NCBI RefSeq assembly: GCF_037546185.1
Contig: NZ_JAWMWH010000001.1
Location: 1-64,000 of the forward strand
Reading direction: 5' to 3'
Length of the DNA stretch: 64,000 nucleotides
DNA from: Nicoliella lavandulae
GTDB lineage: Bacteria > Bacillota > Bacilli > Lactobacillales > Lactobacillaceae
Part shown: piece by piece, positions 38,931-48,862 of the stretch
Layout of the letters: every line of letters starts with the position of its first letter
Numbering within the stretch: position 1 is the first letter of the stretch
Notes under the pieces: generated by a model
The model's database searches: none
Told to the model about the DNA's origin: nothing
What the model saw: the letters and a program-made list of their open reading frames with translations, nothing else
Made by a program: the position numbers and the translations under genes

Positions 38931-40352
38931 TTATTTGTTTAAAGCTTTCATTAACAATTCGTTAACCACTTGTGGATTAGCTTTACCACGTGTTTGCTTC
39001 ATAATTTGACCAACTAAGAATCCCTTTGCCCGATCCTTACCATTGTTAAAGTCTTCAATGGATTGTGGATTAGCAGCTAGGATTTCATCAATGATTGGTT
39101 GAAGTTTAGCTGGATCAGATAATTGAACCAACCCTTTCTTTTCAACAAATGCCTTAGGTTCTTCACCTTCGGTCACTGCCTTAAAGACCTTCTTAGCCAT
39201 CTTACTAGAGATGGTTCCATCACTAATTAATTTAATCATCGTAGCTAAGTTTTCGGGCGTAATCTTAGTTTGATCTAAGTCAACTTGTTCTTCATTCAAA
39301 TAACCATTCACGTTTACTTGAAGGTAGTTAGATGCAATCTTAGGATCTGCACCCAATTCAATTAACTTATCAAAGAAATCTGACATTTGCTTAGTTTGAG
39401 TAAGCACCATTGCATCGTAATCAGTTAAACCAAGCTCATTAACGTATCTAGCCTTCCGTTCATTTGGCATTTCTGGAAGACTTTGCTTTAATTGATCGAT
39501 CCATTCATCAGAAATATCCAATGCTGGTAAATCTGGTTCTGGGAAGTAACGATAATCATCCTTACCTTCCTTAACCCGCATTAATACCGTTGAATTATTC
39601 TTTTCATCGAACCGACGGGTTTCTTGTTGAATCTTACCGCCAGCCATTAATACTTGTTTTTGACGTTGTTGTTCATAAGCTAGTGCTTTTCGAACAAAGT
39701 TGAAGGAGTTCATATTCTTAATTTCGACCTTTTGACCAAATTCCTTTTGACCAACTGGACGAATCGAAATATTAACATCGGCCCGCATGGAACCTTCTTC
39801 CATCTTAACGTCAGAAATTCCAGTAAATTGAATCCGTTGTCTTAATGTTTCAAGGTAAGCGTACGCTTCATCTGGAGTTGAGATTTCTGGTTTAGAAACA
39901 ATTTCAATCAATGGAGTCCCTTGCCGGTTAAGATCGACGTAAGAATAGTTACGACCGTGACTATTCTTACCAGCATCTTCTTCAATATGCATTTCTTCGA
40001 TCCCGATTTTTTTCTTCTTACCATCAACTTCAATTTCTAGCCAACCATCATGGGCATCTGGCTTGTCATTTTGAGTAATTTGGTAAGCCTTGGGGTTATC
40101 TGGATAGAAGTAGTTCTTTCGATCAAAGTGTGGATGTCTTTCAATTTCAGCATTTAAAGCCAATGCAGCAGTAATTCCGTTTGCAACTACTTGCTTATTG
40201 GTAGTTGGTAATACACCTGGGTATCCCCAATCAATAACATTGGTATTAGCATTAGGCTCATCACCATAGTCAACTGGTGAAGGACTAAAAATTTTAGAGT
40301 TGGTTTTTAATTCAATATGAACTTCCAAACCAATGGTTGTTTCAAAATTCAT
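38931..40352 (-). CDS. gatB: aspartyl/glutamyl-tRNA(Asn/Gln) amidotransferase subunit B
   Basis: The 473-residue GatB recognises and activates misacylated tRNA for amidation. GLEVHIELKTNSKIF (8-22) and the helical, tRNA-binding YqeY-like tail (~330-473) are typical. The ATG shares its A with the gatA stop codon (TAATG), so it is translationally coupled to gatA. Confidence 0.96.
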   Translation of the reverse strand: MNFETTIGLEVHIELKTNSKIFSPSPVDYGDEPNANTNVIDWGYPGVLPTTNKQVVANGITAALALNAEIERHPHFDRKNYFYPDNPKAYQITQNDKPDAHDGWLEIEVDGKKKKIGIEEMHIEEDAGKNSHGRNYSYVDLNRQGTPLIEIVSKPEISTPDEAYAYLETLRQRIQFTGISDVKMEEGSMRADVNISIRPVGQKEFGQKVEIKNMNSFNFVRKALAYEQQRQKQVLMAGGKIQQETRRFDEKNNSTVLMRVKEGKDDYRYFPEPDLPALDISDEWIDQLKQSLPEMPNERKARYVNELGLTDYDAMVLTQTKQMSDFFDKLIELGADPKIASNYLQVNVNGYLNEEQVDLDQTKITPENLATMIKLISDGTISSKMAKKVFKAVTEGEEPKAFVEKKGLVQLSDPAKLQPIIDEILAANPQSIEDFNNGKDRAKGFLVGQIMKQTRGKANPQVVNELLMKALNK

Positions 40353-41818
40353 TATTTGTCCCCTCCCACTTTTGGTGTTTCCTTATGGAAATCAGTGTTT
40401 TGTTCAAACGCATAACCAGCCTTGTAAATTGTAGCTTCATCAAATGGACGTCCAATTAATTGCATCCCAACTGGTAAGCCGTTACTAAAGCCAGCTGGAA
40501 TCGACATTGATGGTAATCCAGCTAGGTTGACTGGAATGGTCATTGCATCATTTAAATACATTGTAACTGGATCAGAAACTTCTTCACCAATTCCATAAGC
40601 AGTGGTTGGTGCAACTGGGCCTAAGATTAAGTCATAGTCTTTAAAGACCTTTTGGAAGTCTTGAATCATTAAAGTTCTAACCTTAGCAGCCTTCTTAAAG
40701 TATGCATCAAATGCACCTGCAGAAAGTGAGAAGGTTCCTAACATGATCCGGCGTTTTACTTCATCCCCAAATCCTTCAGAACGACTTTGAACATACACTT
40801 CTTCTAGGTTTTTAGCAGTTTCAGAACGGTACCCATAACGGATACCATCAAACCGTTGTAAGTTTGATGATGCTTCAGAAGATGAAAGAATGTAGTAGGC
40901 AGCTACTCCATACTTAGTATGTGGAAGTGAAACTTCTTCAACCGTTGCTCCCAGTTTCTTGTAAGTTTCAGCGGCCTTTAAAATTGCATCTTTAACATCT
41001 TGATCGATTCCTTCTGCTAAGTATTCCTTAGGTAAAGCAATCTTCATGCCCTTAACCCCATCTTTAATGTTAGCAGTATAATCAGGCACTTCTTTATCAG
41101 AACTAGTTAAATCATGTTTATCATGGCCAGCAATCGCATTTAGAACATAGGCATTGTCTAATACACTTCTAGTCAATGGACCAATTTGGTCAAAACTAGA
41201 ACCAAATGCAATCAATCCCCAACGTGAAACTCGACCATAAGTTGGCTTCATGCCGACAATTCCATTAAAAGCGGCTGGTTGGCGAATTGAACCACCAGTA
41301 TCTGAACCAAGTGAAAATAGAATTTCACCGGCAGCAACGGCAGCAGCGGAACCACCTGAAGAACCACCAGGCACCTTAGTAAAGTCCCAGGCATTTTTAG
41401 TAGTCTTAAATGCAGAGTTTTCAGTTGATCCACCCATTGCAAATTCATCCATGTTGGTTTTACCAACCGTAATTGTTTGCTTATCGTTTAATTTTTTAGT
41501 AACCGTTGCATCAAAAATTGGCTTAAAGTTTTCAAGCATTTTTGAAGCGGCAGTGGTGGTTAAACCATTTGTTAGGATATTATCCTTAATTGCAACTGGA
41601 ATTCCTGATAAGACGTTATCAGGGTCAATTCCTGCCTTGTCAATTGCTTGTGCTTTTTCAATGGCTGCATCTTCATCTAGATTAATAAAGGCATTGATGT
41701 CAGAATCTACAGCTTTGATATTATCAATTGTTTGCTTCGTTAATTCTTCAGCAGTGATATCACCATTAACTAAAGCTTGGTGAATGCTGGTAATATCTTT
41801 ATCAAAATAATTCATCAT
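40352..41818 (-). CDS. gatA: aspartyl/glutamyl-tRNA(Asn/Gln) amidotransferase subunit A
   Basis: The 488-residue GatA is the glutaminase of GatCAB and an amidase-signature enzyme. The catalytic Lys lies in GIPVAIKDNI and the serine cluster in GGSSGGSAAAVAAG, with a second Ser in GSDTGGSIRQPA. Two adjacent ATGs begin the gene. The first overlaps the gatC stop (TAATG), while the second (41815) is better spaced from GAGG, so one residue is uncertain. Confidence 0.96.
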   Translation of the reverse strand: MMNYFDKDITSIHQALVNGDITAEELTKQTIDNIKAVDSDINAFINLDEDAAIEKAQAIDKAGIDPDNVLSGIPVAIKDNILTNGLTTTAASKMLENFKPIFDATVTKKLNDKQTITVGKTNMDEFAMGGSTENSAFKTTKNAWDFTKVPGGSSGGSAAAVAAGEILFSLGSDTGGSIRQPAAFNGIVGMKPTYGRVSRWGLIAFGSSFDQIGPLTRSVLDNAYVLNAIAGHDKHDLTSSDKEVPDYTANIKDGVKGMKIALPKEYLAEGIDQDVKDAILKAAETYKKLGATVEEVSLPHTKYGVAAYYILSSSEASSNLQRFDGIRYGYRSETAKNLEEVYVQSRSEGFGDEVKRRIMLGTFSLSAGAFDAYFKKAAKVRTLMIQDFQKVFKDYDLILGPVAPTTAYGIGEEVSDPVTMYLNDAMTIPVNLAGLPSMSIPAGFSNGLPVGMQLIGRPFDEATIYKAGYAFEQNTDFHKETPKVGGDK

Positions 41819-42123
41819 TAATCCTCGCTTTCGTCAATGATCGTTGGTACCCGAATTAAGCCATCTGCTACTTCAGGTGCATTATTTAGTAGTGCATCAC
41901 GTTCGCCCCAGTTTTCAGCAACGTCTTCACGCATTACATTAATTTGATCGGTAACACTGTAAGTTGGTTCAACTTCATCAGTGTCCACCTCACTTAAGGT
42001 ATCAACTAAATCCATAATACTATCTAATTGACCAGTGAGGTAAGGTAATTGATCTTCGGTCAAAGATAACTTTGCTAATCCAGCAACGTGTTTAACCGTT
42101 TCTTTATCAATTCTGTCAGCCAT
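41818..42123 (-). CDS. gatC: aspartyl/glutamyl-tRNA(Asn/Gln) amidotransferase subunit C
   Basis: The 101-residue GatC holds GatA and GatB together. KHVAGLAKLSLTEDQ near the N-terminus is characteristic. The ATG at 42123 has GAAGGA 6 nt upstream, so an in-frame TTG one codon earlier is rejected. It is the first gene of gatCAB and lies about 60 nt after camS. Confidence 0.95.
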   Translation of the reverse strand: MADRIDKETVKHVAGLAKLSLTEDQLPYLTGQLDSIMDLVDTLSEVDTDEVEPTYSVTDQINVMREDVAENWGERDALLNNAPEVADGLIRVPTIIDESED

Positions 42124-42184
42124 CAATTGTCCTTCTTTCTGAATTTAATTTTGATCTCACATCATATTTTAACACTATTTATTA

Positions 42185-43303
42185 TTAATAGCTGTTAAAA
42201 ATATGGAATGAGAAGGTTCGATCATTTGCGCCCCTTGATAAGAAGCTTTGCATCCCCGTTGTTGAAGCTACTGAGATGTCAATTGGGACCCCAGTTGGTA
42301 GATATTTCTCAGCGGTTGACTGTAGGTATTGAGTAAAACTAATGATTTCAGTTTGACTATAGAACTGTGTCGTAATATTGATATTCATTCCCGTCAATGA
42401 ACCATTCATATATTGGGCTTGAGCCGTTACACCACTTAAATTAGGGAAGAAGTTTTGAATCTGAGTCTTAAAATTAGAAAAGTCATTTTCATCATTGGTA
42501 TTAGATGGTCCCGACTGCCCAGATGCGACTGGGAATACATAGTTCTTAGCATTTATATTCTTCCAGCTGCTAACACTAGATGCGTTGGCATTATTTACAG
42601 AATATGCAAAGAAATTACCGCCGACCAAACTATCATCTGGAGCTTGTTTGTATAACGCAATGACGATTGGAATGTTCTTCAAGTCCTTACGCTTTCTTAG
42701 TTGTGCTAAGACTTGATTAGCGATCCGTTTCCCTTGAGCCCGAACTTCAGCATCACTAAGCTTCATTTCATACGTAGCTCCATAGGCTTCTTTTTGGTAG
42801 TAATAAACAGAATTAATCCCTAATCCAATGGTCATCCCACTCAACTTAAGACTGTTCCCATCTTGGGTTAGGAAGTCTTGTTCATCCATTTGTTGAAGAT
42901 ATAACGGGGTTTTAGTATTACTCCCCGCTGGATTCATTCCTTCTGGATTACTCTTAGTCTTACGACCTAACCAGTTTTCAGCAGTACTAGTAGAGATGTA
43001 TTGGCCTTCTTGGAAGACATACTTACTAGTTGAAAACTGCTTTTTAGAAATATCCATCAAGCCATTTTCAAAGCTTTTTAGATTATATTGATTGCCATTT
43101 TGTTGAACATTAACTCCTCGCGACTTACTAGTTAAGTAGTGGCCGTTTTTAATGACACTTTGATAATAACTAGTGTCCGCTTGACCAGTTAATTGGGTAT
43201 CACTGGTCTTATTATTACTTTTGCTGCTCGAGTTATTATTTCCACAAGCAGCTAATAAAATTACCGATGCCATAGCAGCGATAATCACGCTTAAACGTTT
43301 CAA
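42185..43303 (-). CDS. camS: CamS family sex pheromone lipoprotein
   Basis: A 372-residue lipoprotein whose signal peptide ends at LAAC (lipobox Cys ~20), followed by a Ser/Asn-rich linker. In enterococci the related signal peptide is processed to the cAM373 pheromone. The function of the mature protein is unknown. The TTG at 43303 is chosen because TTAGGAGG lies 7 nt upstream. The in-frame GTG at 43324 lies before that ribosome binding site. It sits between ligA and gatC as in other lactobacilli. Confidence 0.9.
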   Translation of the reverse strand: MKRLSVIIAAMASVILLAACGNNNSSSKSNNKTSDTQLTGQADTSYYQSVIKNGHYLTSKSRGVNVQQNGNQYNLKSFENGLMDISKKQFSTSKYVFQEGQYISTSTAENWLGRKTKSNPEGMNPAGSNTKTPLYLQQMDEQDFLTQDGNSLKLSGMTIGLGINSVYYYQKEAYGATYEMKLSDAEVRAQGKRIANQVLAQLRKRKDLKNIPIVIALYKQAPDDSLVGGNFFAYSVNNANASSVSSWKNINAKNYVFPVASGQSGPSNTNDENDFSNFKTQIQNFFPNLSGVTAQAQYMNGSLTGMNINITTQFYSQTEIISFTQYLQSTAEKYLPTGVPIDISVASTTGMQSFLSRGANDRTFSFHIFNSY

Positions 43304-43323
43304 AATGATTCCTCCTAAATGCA

Positions 43324-45336
43324 CTAACCGTTTATTGCTGAAATAAAACGTTGTTCATCCCATACCGGTACGTCCAAATCATTAGCCTTAGTGAGTTTAC
43401 TTCCGGCATCTTTACCGGCAATCACTAAGTCAGTTTTCTTGGAAACACTACTGGTAACATCAGCACCGTGATCTTGTAGCCAAGCGGTTGCTGCTGGTCT
43501 GGTCATTTGTTCTAATTTTCCAGTTAACACGATTCGTTTTTGATTAAAGAATGAATTGTCAGCATTAGACTCGTTTGCTCTCGTGTAGGTCATATTAACG
43601 CCGACTGATTTCAATTGGTCAATTAACGTTTGGGCCGGTTGACTATCAAAATAAGTAGTAATACTATCGGCAATTACCGTTCCCATTGAATTAATCTCTG
43701 CAATTGATTCAGAGTCAGCCTGCATAAGCGCATCCATTGTCTTAAAGTGTTCAGCAATTAATCGCGCTGCTTTAGCGCCAACGTGACGAATGCCTAAACC
43801 AAATAACAATCTTTCCATTGAGTTACTACGACTATTATTAATGGAATTTAATAAATTTTCAGCAGATTTTTCACCAAATTTATCTAAATTTAATAAATCT
43901 TTAAAGTTTAAAGTGTACAGACTTGCGACATCAGATACTAAATGATGCTCAAATAACTGTTTTACAATCCGTGGCCCTAGGCCGGTGATATCCATTGCAT
44001 TTCTAGAAGCAAAATGAGTCATTTGCTCAGTTAGTTGGGCAGGACAAGCTGGATTAATACACCGGAGTGCCACTTCATCATCTAAGTGCACTAATTTAGC
44101 CCCACATGAGGGACACTTGTCAGGAATTACATAGGGTTGACTATCATGCGGCCGTTTACTTGGAATATATTCAGAAATCTCCGGAATAATGTCACCCGCT
44201 TTATGCAACTTAACTGTGTCACCAATCCGAATTCCCTTTTCATTTAAGTAGTCGGGATTATGCAATGAAGCCCGTGCGACCACCGTTCCAGCCAATTGAA
44301 CTGGTTCCATTACCGCAGTGGGGGTCACCACGCCAGTCCGTCCCACAGTCCATTCAATGGCTAAAACCTTAGTTTCTTCTTCTTCTGGTGCAAATTTATA
44401 AGCAATCGCCCATTTAGGAACTTTCACCGTTGCACCAATTTGCATTTGCAAATCTAATTGATTAACTTTAATGACAATTCCATCAATTCCATAGGGTAAT
44501 TGATCTCGCTTAGCTTGATACTTATCAATATATTCATTAATCGTCGTTAATGAATCAGCTACTTGATAATCTGGATTGATCTTAAAGCCTAGTTCTTGTA
44601 GCTCAGCTAACATCCCACTTTGCGTATCTGCTTGAATATCATTATAATCTGCCACATTATACATAAAAGTACTTAAGTGCCGACTAGCCGTTACCCGTGA
44701 ATCTAGCTGTCGTAAACTACCCGCAGCAGCATTCCGAGGATTGGCGAAAACATTATCCCCGTTTCGTTCCCGTTCTTCATTTAGCTTTGCAAACGATTCT
44801 TTAGGCATGTAGCATTCACCACGAACTTCAATTGTAATTGGCTTAGTTAACTTTTGTGGAATCGATGGAATCGTTTTTAAGTTTTGGGTAATATCCTCTC
44901 CAATTTGACCATTACCACGTGTGGATCCTTCAACGAAAATCCCATTTTCATAACGTAATGAAATTGATAAGCCATCAATTTTAAGCTCACAGTTAAATTG
45001 ATTTACCTTTGGATAATTCTTTTTTAGTCGTTCGGTAAAGTCATCTAACTCTGCCTTAGAAAAAACATCCCCTAATGATAACAATGGAATTTGATGATCA
45101 ACTTTTGAAAATTGCGGTAATACCTTACCACCCACGTTTTGAGTTGGTGAATCTGCGGTAATTAAATCAGGATACTGTTGTTCTAGTTTAACTAGTTGCG
45201 CATAGTGTTGATCATAAACAGCATCTTCAACACTAGGCTTATCATGTTCGTAGTACTCCTGGCTCCATTGTTTTAGCTTCGGTTTTAATTCATTAATCTT
45301 TTGTGCAGCTTCACTTTCAGATAGTTGGTCACTCAA
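43324..45336 (-). CDS. ligA: NAD-dependent DNA ligase
   Basis: The 670-residue LigA seals nicks in replication and repair. It has the NMN-binding Ia domain, nucleotidyl Lys K119 in CELKIDG, and an OB domain. The zinc finger has four cysteines (CPSC ... CINPAC), followed by HhH repeats and a C-terminal BRCT domain (~590-670). All domains are complete. The start is TTG with GGGGG 7 nt upstream. It follows pcrA by 21 nt. Confidence 0.97.
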   Translation of the reverse strand: MSDQLSESEAAQKINELKPKLKQWSQEYYEHDKPSVEDAVYDQHYAQLVKLEQQYPDLITADSPTQNVGGKVLPQFSKVDHQIPLLSLGDVFSKAELDDFTERLKKNYPKVNQFNCELKIDGLSISLRYENGIFVEGSTRGNGQIGEDITQNLKTIPSIPQKLTKPITIEVRGECYMPKESFAKLNEERERNGDNVFANPRNAAAGSLRQLDSRVTASRHLSTFMYNVADYNDIQADTQSGMLAELQELGFKINPDYQVADSLTTINEYIDKYQAKRDQLPYGIDGIVIKVNQLDLQMQIGATVKVPKWAIAYKFAPEEEETKVLAIEWTVGRTGVVTPTAVMEPVQLAGTVVARASLHNPDYLNEKGIRIGDTVKLHKAGDIIPEISEYIPSKRPHDSQPYVIPDKCPSCGAKLVHLDDEVALRCINPACPAQLTEQMTHFASRNAMDITGLGPRIVKQLFEHHLVSDVASLYTLNFKDLLNLDKFGEKSAENLLNSINNSRSNSMERLLFGLGIRHVGAKAARLIAEHFKTMDALMQADSESIAEINSMGTVIADSITTYFDSQPAQTLIDQLKSVGVNMTYTRANESNADNSFFNQKRIVLTGKLEQMTRPAATAWLQDHGADVTSSVSKKTDLVIAGKDAGSKLTKANDLDVPVWDEQRFISAING

Positions 45337-45357
45337 AACAATTCCCCCTCAAAAGAC

Positions 45358-47613
45358 TTATTCTTTAGTAATTGGTGCAAAGGCGGCTAGCAGTCGTTTA
45401 ATGCCAGTTGGTTCTGGAAAGGCAATATCTAATTCCATATTTTCACCAGTTCCTTCTACCTTCACGACGGTTCCAGTCCCCCAAGCTTTATGTGATACTT
45501 TATCGCCAACCGTCCATGCTTGCTTATTAGCTCCTGTTTGCTTAGGACCACCAATATGCTTAGCTGGACTGCGATATGGTGATGAATTAGCAAACCGTGC
45601 ATTACGAGAGCTACGGGTATCAAATGGCGTCTTGACCCCACTATTAGCTTTACCATTGGAATTTACCGCATCAATTAATTCTGGATTGATTTCATCAATA
45701 AATTCAGATGGCATGTTGGTTTGACGACGACCATACAACATTCTAGAAAAGGTATTCGTCAAATACAGCTTCTTTTGCGCTCTGGTAATACCGACATATG
45801 CTAAACGGCGTTCTTCTTCTAATTCTTTTGGATCAGTCTTAGCCTTAGCTAGTGGGAAAATGCTATCTTCCATTCCAATCATGAAAACAACCGGAAATTC
45901 AAGTCCCTTAGCAGCATGTAAGGTCATTAAAGTAACTTCAGGGGTGTTTTCGGCAATATCATCTTGAGCGGAAACTAGTGATAAATCTGATAAGAAATCA
46001 ACCAATGCATCATTATCAGCTTCACTGGTGTGGGCATTATCATACTGTTTCGTTACGGATAAAAATTCTTCAATATTTTCAATTCTAGCCTGGACTTCTA
46101 GTGTCTTAGTGGCCTTTAATGCAGCTAAGTAACCAGTTTGATCTAGAATCTGTTCAGTTAATTCAGTCACTGATAATTGGCCAATCTTTGAACGCAAGTT
46201 AGTCATAACCGCACCGAAACTATCAATCGCCTTTCTAGCACGACCGCTGATGTCACCATTTAATTCAATGTTTTGACATGCTTCAAAGATACTCCAGCCA
46301 TTATCATCAGCAAACTGAGCTAATTTTTCAACACTAGCGTTTCCAATCCCTCGTTTAGGCTCATTAATAATGCGTCTTAAACTCATTGAATCATTTGGAT
46401 TAGCCAGCAACGTCAAGTAAGCTAATATGTCTTGAATTTCCTTACGGTCATAGAACTTGTGGCCACCAACAATCGTATATGGAATATTCGACTTAAGCAG
46501 AGTTTCTTCAATCACCCGTGATTGTGCATTAGTACGATATAGAACTGCAAAGTCACCATATGAATACCCTGACTTATTCATTTCATCTTTAATGTTCGTA
46601 ACAACAAAACGCGATTCGTCCGCCTCGCTTTGCGCACGGTAGTAAGTAATTTTTTCTCCAACTGCATTCTCAGTCCATAAATTCTTATCCTTACGTTCCT
46701 CATTATTTTGAATAACTGAATTCGCTGCCTTTAAGATGTTCTTAGTTGAACGGTAGTTTTGTTCGAGTAACGTTACATGAGCATTTGGATAGTCATCCTG
46801 GAAATCTAAAATATTATTCATATTGGCACCACGCCAACCATAAATACTTTGATCAGCATCCCCAACTACACACACATTTTCATATTTTTTACCCAACATC
46901 GTCACTAATTGATATTGAGCTTCATTCGTATCTTGATATTCATCAACGTGAATGTATTGAAATTTATTTTGATAATACTGTAAAACATCAGGATTTTGTT
47001 CAAACAGTTGAATCGTCATCATAATCAAATCATCAAAATCAACAGATTGGTTTTGATGTAATTCCTTTTGATATGCCTGATAAACCTCACCAACCACCTT
47101 AATAAATGGGTTAGCTTCATTAGCATTTTTGGCAATGTAATCAGCTGGTGTTAATAGGTCATTCTTAGCATTTGAAATGGCTGATAAAATCGAACGTGGA
47201 CTGTATGTCTTTGGATCATAATTAAGGGTTTTTAAAATATTTTTTATTAAAGTTTGTTGTTCACTAGTCCCCGCAATTGTGAAGGCTTTATCATAACCTA
47301 ACTTATCAATATAGCGTCTTAAGATCCGGACACACAAAGCATGAAAAGTTGAAACCCAGACTTCGTTGCCACTAGGTCCTAATAATTTTGTAACCCGTTC
47401 TTTCATTTCGCGAGCTGCCTTATTAGTAAAGGTAATTGCTAAAATGTGCCAGGGTAATACTTGTTTATCTTGGATTAAGTAAGCAATTCGATGGGTTAAG
47501 ACCCTCGTTTTACCACTTCCAGCACCGGCCATAATTAGTAATGGTCCTTCAGTACAAAGTACTGCTTCACTTTGTTTATCGTTCATCCCGGTTAATAATT
47601 CATTTTTGGGCAA
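45358..47613 (-). CDS. pcrA: ATP-dependent DNA helicase PcrA (UvrD family)
   Basis: A 751-residue SF1A helicase for repair and rolling-circle replication. Motifs are Walker A AGAGSGKT (29-36), VDEYQDTNEAQY, GDADQSIYGWRGA, LEQNYRS and the late VAYVGITRAQ-type block. The C-terminal tail ends with the Tudor-like WTVGDKVSHKAWGTGTVVK, used to contact RNA polymerase. The start appears to be TTG (47613) with GAGG 11 nt upstream. It heads the pcrA-ligA-camS-gatCAB-dagK cluster. Confidence 0.96.
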   Translation of the reverse strand: MPKNELLTGMNDKQSEAVLCTEGPLLIMAGAGSGKTRVLTHRIAYLIQDKQVLPWHILAITFTNKAAREMKERVTKLLGPSGNEVWVSTFHALCVRILRRYIDKLGYDKAFTIAGTSEQQTLIKNILKTLNYDPKTYSPRSILSAISNAKNDLLTPADYIAKNANEANPFIKVVGEVYQAYQKELHQNQSVDFDDLIMMTIQLFEQNPDVLQYYQNKFQYIHVDEYQDTNEAQYQLVTMLGKKYENVCVVGDADQSIYGWRGANMNNILDFQDDYPNAHVTLLEQNYRSTKNILKAANSVIQNNEERKDKNLWTENAVGEKITYYRAQSEADESRFVVTNIKDEMNKSGYSYGDFAVLYRTNAQSRVIEETLLKSNIPYTIVGGHKFYDRKEIQDILAYLTLLANPNDSMSLRRIINEPKRGIGNASVEKLAQFADDNGWSIFEACQNIELNGDISGRARKAIDSFGAVMTNLRSKIGQLSVTELTEQILDQTGYLAALKATKTLEVQARIENIEEFLSVTKQYDNAHTSEADNDALVDFLSDLSLVSAQDDIAENTPEVTLMTLHAAKGLEFPVVFMIGMEDSIFPLAKAKTDPKELEEERRLAYVGITRAQKKLYLTNTFSRMLYGRRQTNMPSEFIDEINPELIDAVNSNGKANSGVKTPFDTRSSRNARFANSSPYRSPAKHIGGPKQTGANKQAWTVGDKVSHKAWGTGTVVKVEGTGENMELDIAFPEPTGIKRLLAAFAPITKE

Positions 47614-47649
47614 CGTTATTCAATCCTCTCTATGTTCTAATCATTATTC

Positions 47650-47658
47650 ATTATAGCA
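47650..47658 (-). promoter_or_regulatory. extended -10 promoter of pcrA
   Basis: Minus-strand TGCTATAAT, a perfect TATAAT with extended TG, about 37 nt upstream of the pcrA start. The -35 region is poor. Confidence 0.55.
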
Positions 47659-47685
47659 TAGGCACATTTTGATAACTATTAACAC

Positions 47686-47719
47686 AAAAGCGCCGGTATA
47701 AATTAATATACCGACACTT
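47686..47719 (-). terminator. terminator after the ATP-grasp gene
   Basis: Minus-strand stem AAGTGTCGGTATA / TATACCGGCGCTT (with G-U pairs) followed by TTTGTGTT. It separates the xpt unit from pcrA. Confidence 0.7.
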
Positions 47720-47720
47720 A

Positions 47721-48839
47721 TTAGTTCCAGATATCAGAATTGTTGACCTGTTCTAGCGTTTTAGCTAATGAATTGGTTGGAATTAAAATATGACCAACCG
47801 CACCGTGACGGTTTTCACCCTTGGTGTAGAAAACAAACTGCCAGTCCGACTTTAAAGCCCACTGCTTTTTGATTGCCGGTAATTGGTCTTGCGTAAAAGT
47901 ACGTAAATAAAATGTATCTGCGTTAACATCATAATAAGTTGGTAACCCACAAACTGCCCGTAAATGAGCTTGAGTGACACTTTGGACCGTTCTATCAAAG
48001 ATCATTGCATCAATATCTAATTGGGGTTCAATCATTTCAATGTAAATATTTTCATTAGCATTTACTAAAAATTTAATTTTAAAAGCACCAAAGTAATTAA
48101 GTTGATCTGCAATTAAATATCCAATCCGGTTCATTTCTTCAATCACTGGTGAAGATAAATCAGTCAAATTAGAGGCACTTTGAAGACGCTTGCCCTGATA
48201 ACGACATTGTACTAATGGCATTAATTTGGGCACATCTTCCATCCCATTAATAACATTCAATGTATATTCAAACTCATGTTCAATGTACGGCTCTAAAATA
48301 TAAGTACCACGGTCTAACATAATCGCTGCTTTTGCGATGTCAACTTGGTTATTAATAATTAGTTGCTGGTCATTAAAGAATGACTTTTGAATTGGCTTCA
48401 AAATTGCTGGATAGCCAATTGAATCAATCGATTTATAAATATCATTTAATTCTACGATTGTAACGTATGGCAATGTATTTAAATTTAGTTCATTTAAAAA
48501 TGTTTGTTCAATCAATCGATCGTTCATAATTTCTAAAATGTCACTACCCTGCGGAATCCGAGTAAATTGAGATAAAAAGTCAATCAAATTCGACTCGGTT
48601 CTACCGGTATTATAAATTAATAGGTCACAACGTTTAGCAAACTCTGCTAGTTTTTCGCTATCTTTCATTGAACCGCTTACTACAAAATCAGCCGATAAAT
48701 TACTAGTTGTATCAACTTTATCAGTGTAAATACCAACCCGTAATCCATTCCGTTGTGCTTCATTGACCAGGTTAAAAGTATTAATATCATTATTAATGAT
48801 GCCAATCGTATTCCCAGGGTATATGAAATTGTTAGCCAA
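47721..48839 (-). CDS. PurK-like ATP-grasp protein
   Basis: A 372-residue protein with the architecture of N5-carboxyaminoimidazole ribonucleotide synthase. It has an N-terminal Rossmann-like domain (NTIGIINNDINTFNLV, residues 10-25), an ATP-grasp core (YPAILKPIQKSF, EPYIEHEFEYTLNVI) and a C-terminal domain. The sequence is divergent, and no purE or other purine gene is adjacent, so the PurK reaction should not be assumed. It follows xpt by 23 nt, pointing to a purine-related role. The start is TTG with a weak ribosome binding site. Confidence 0.7.
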   Translation of the reverse strand: MANNFIYPGNTIGIINNDINTFNLVNEAQRNGLRVGIYTDKVDTTSNLSADFVVSGSMKDSEKLAEFAKRCDLLIYNTGRTESNLIDFLSQFTRIPQGSDILEIMNDRLIEQTFLNELNLNTLPYVTIVELNDIYKSIDSIGYPAILKPIQKSFFNDQQLIINNQVDIAKAAIMLDRGTYILEPYIEHEFEYTLNVINGMEDVPKLMPLVQCRYQGKRLQSASNLTDLSSPVIEEMNRIGYLIADQLNYFGAFKIKFLVNANENIYIEMIEPQLDIDAMIFDRTVQSVTQAHLRAVCGLPTYYDVNADTFYLRTFTQDQLPAIKKQWALKSDWQFVFYTKGENRHGAVGHILIPTNSLAKTLEQVNNSDIWN

Positions 48840-48862
48840 TTAAATCACTACTTTCAATAATA

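Noticed and set aside
41250..41783. 177-codon plus-strand frame opposite gatA
   Set aside because: It is an antisense shadow of the gatA gene, whose product is unmistakable. It has no ribosome binding site and its composition mirrors gatA codons.
45401..45724. 107-codon plus-strand frame opposite the pcrA 3' end
   Set aside because: Antisense shadow of the PcrA C-terminal tail. No promoter or ribosome binding site.
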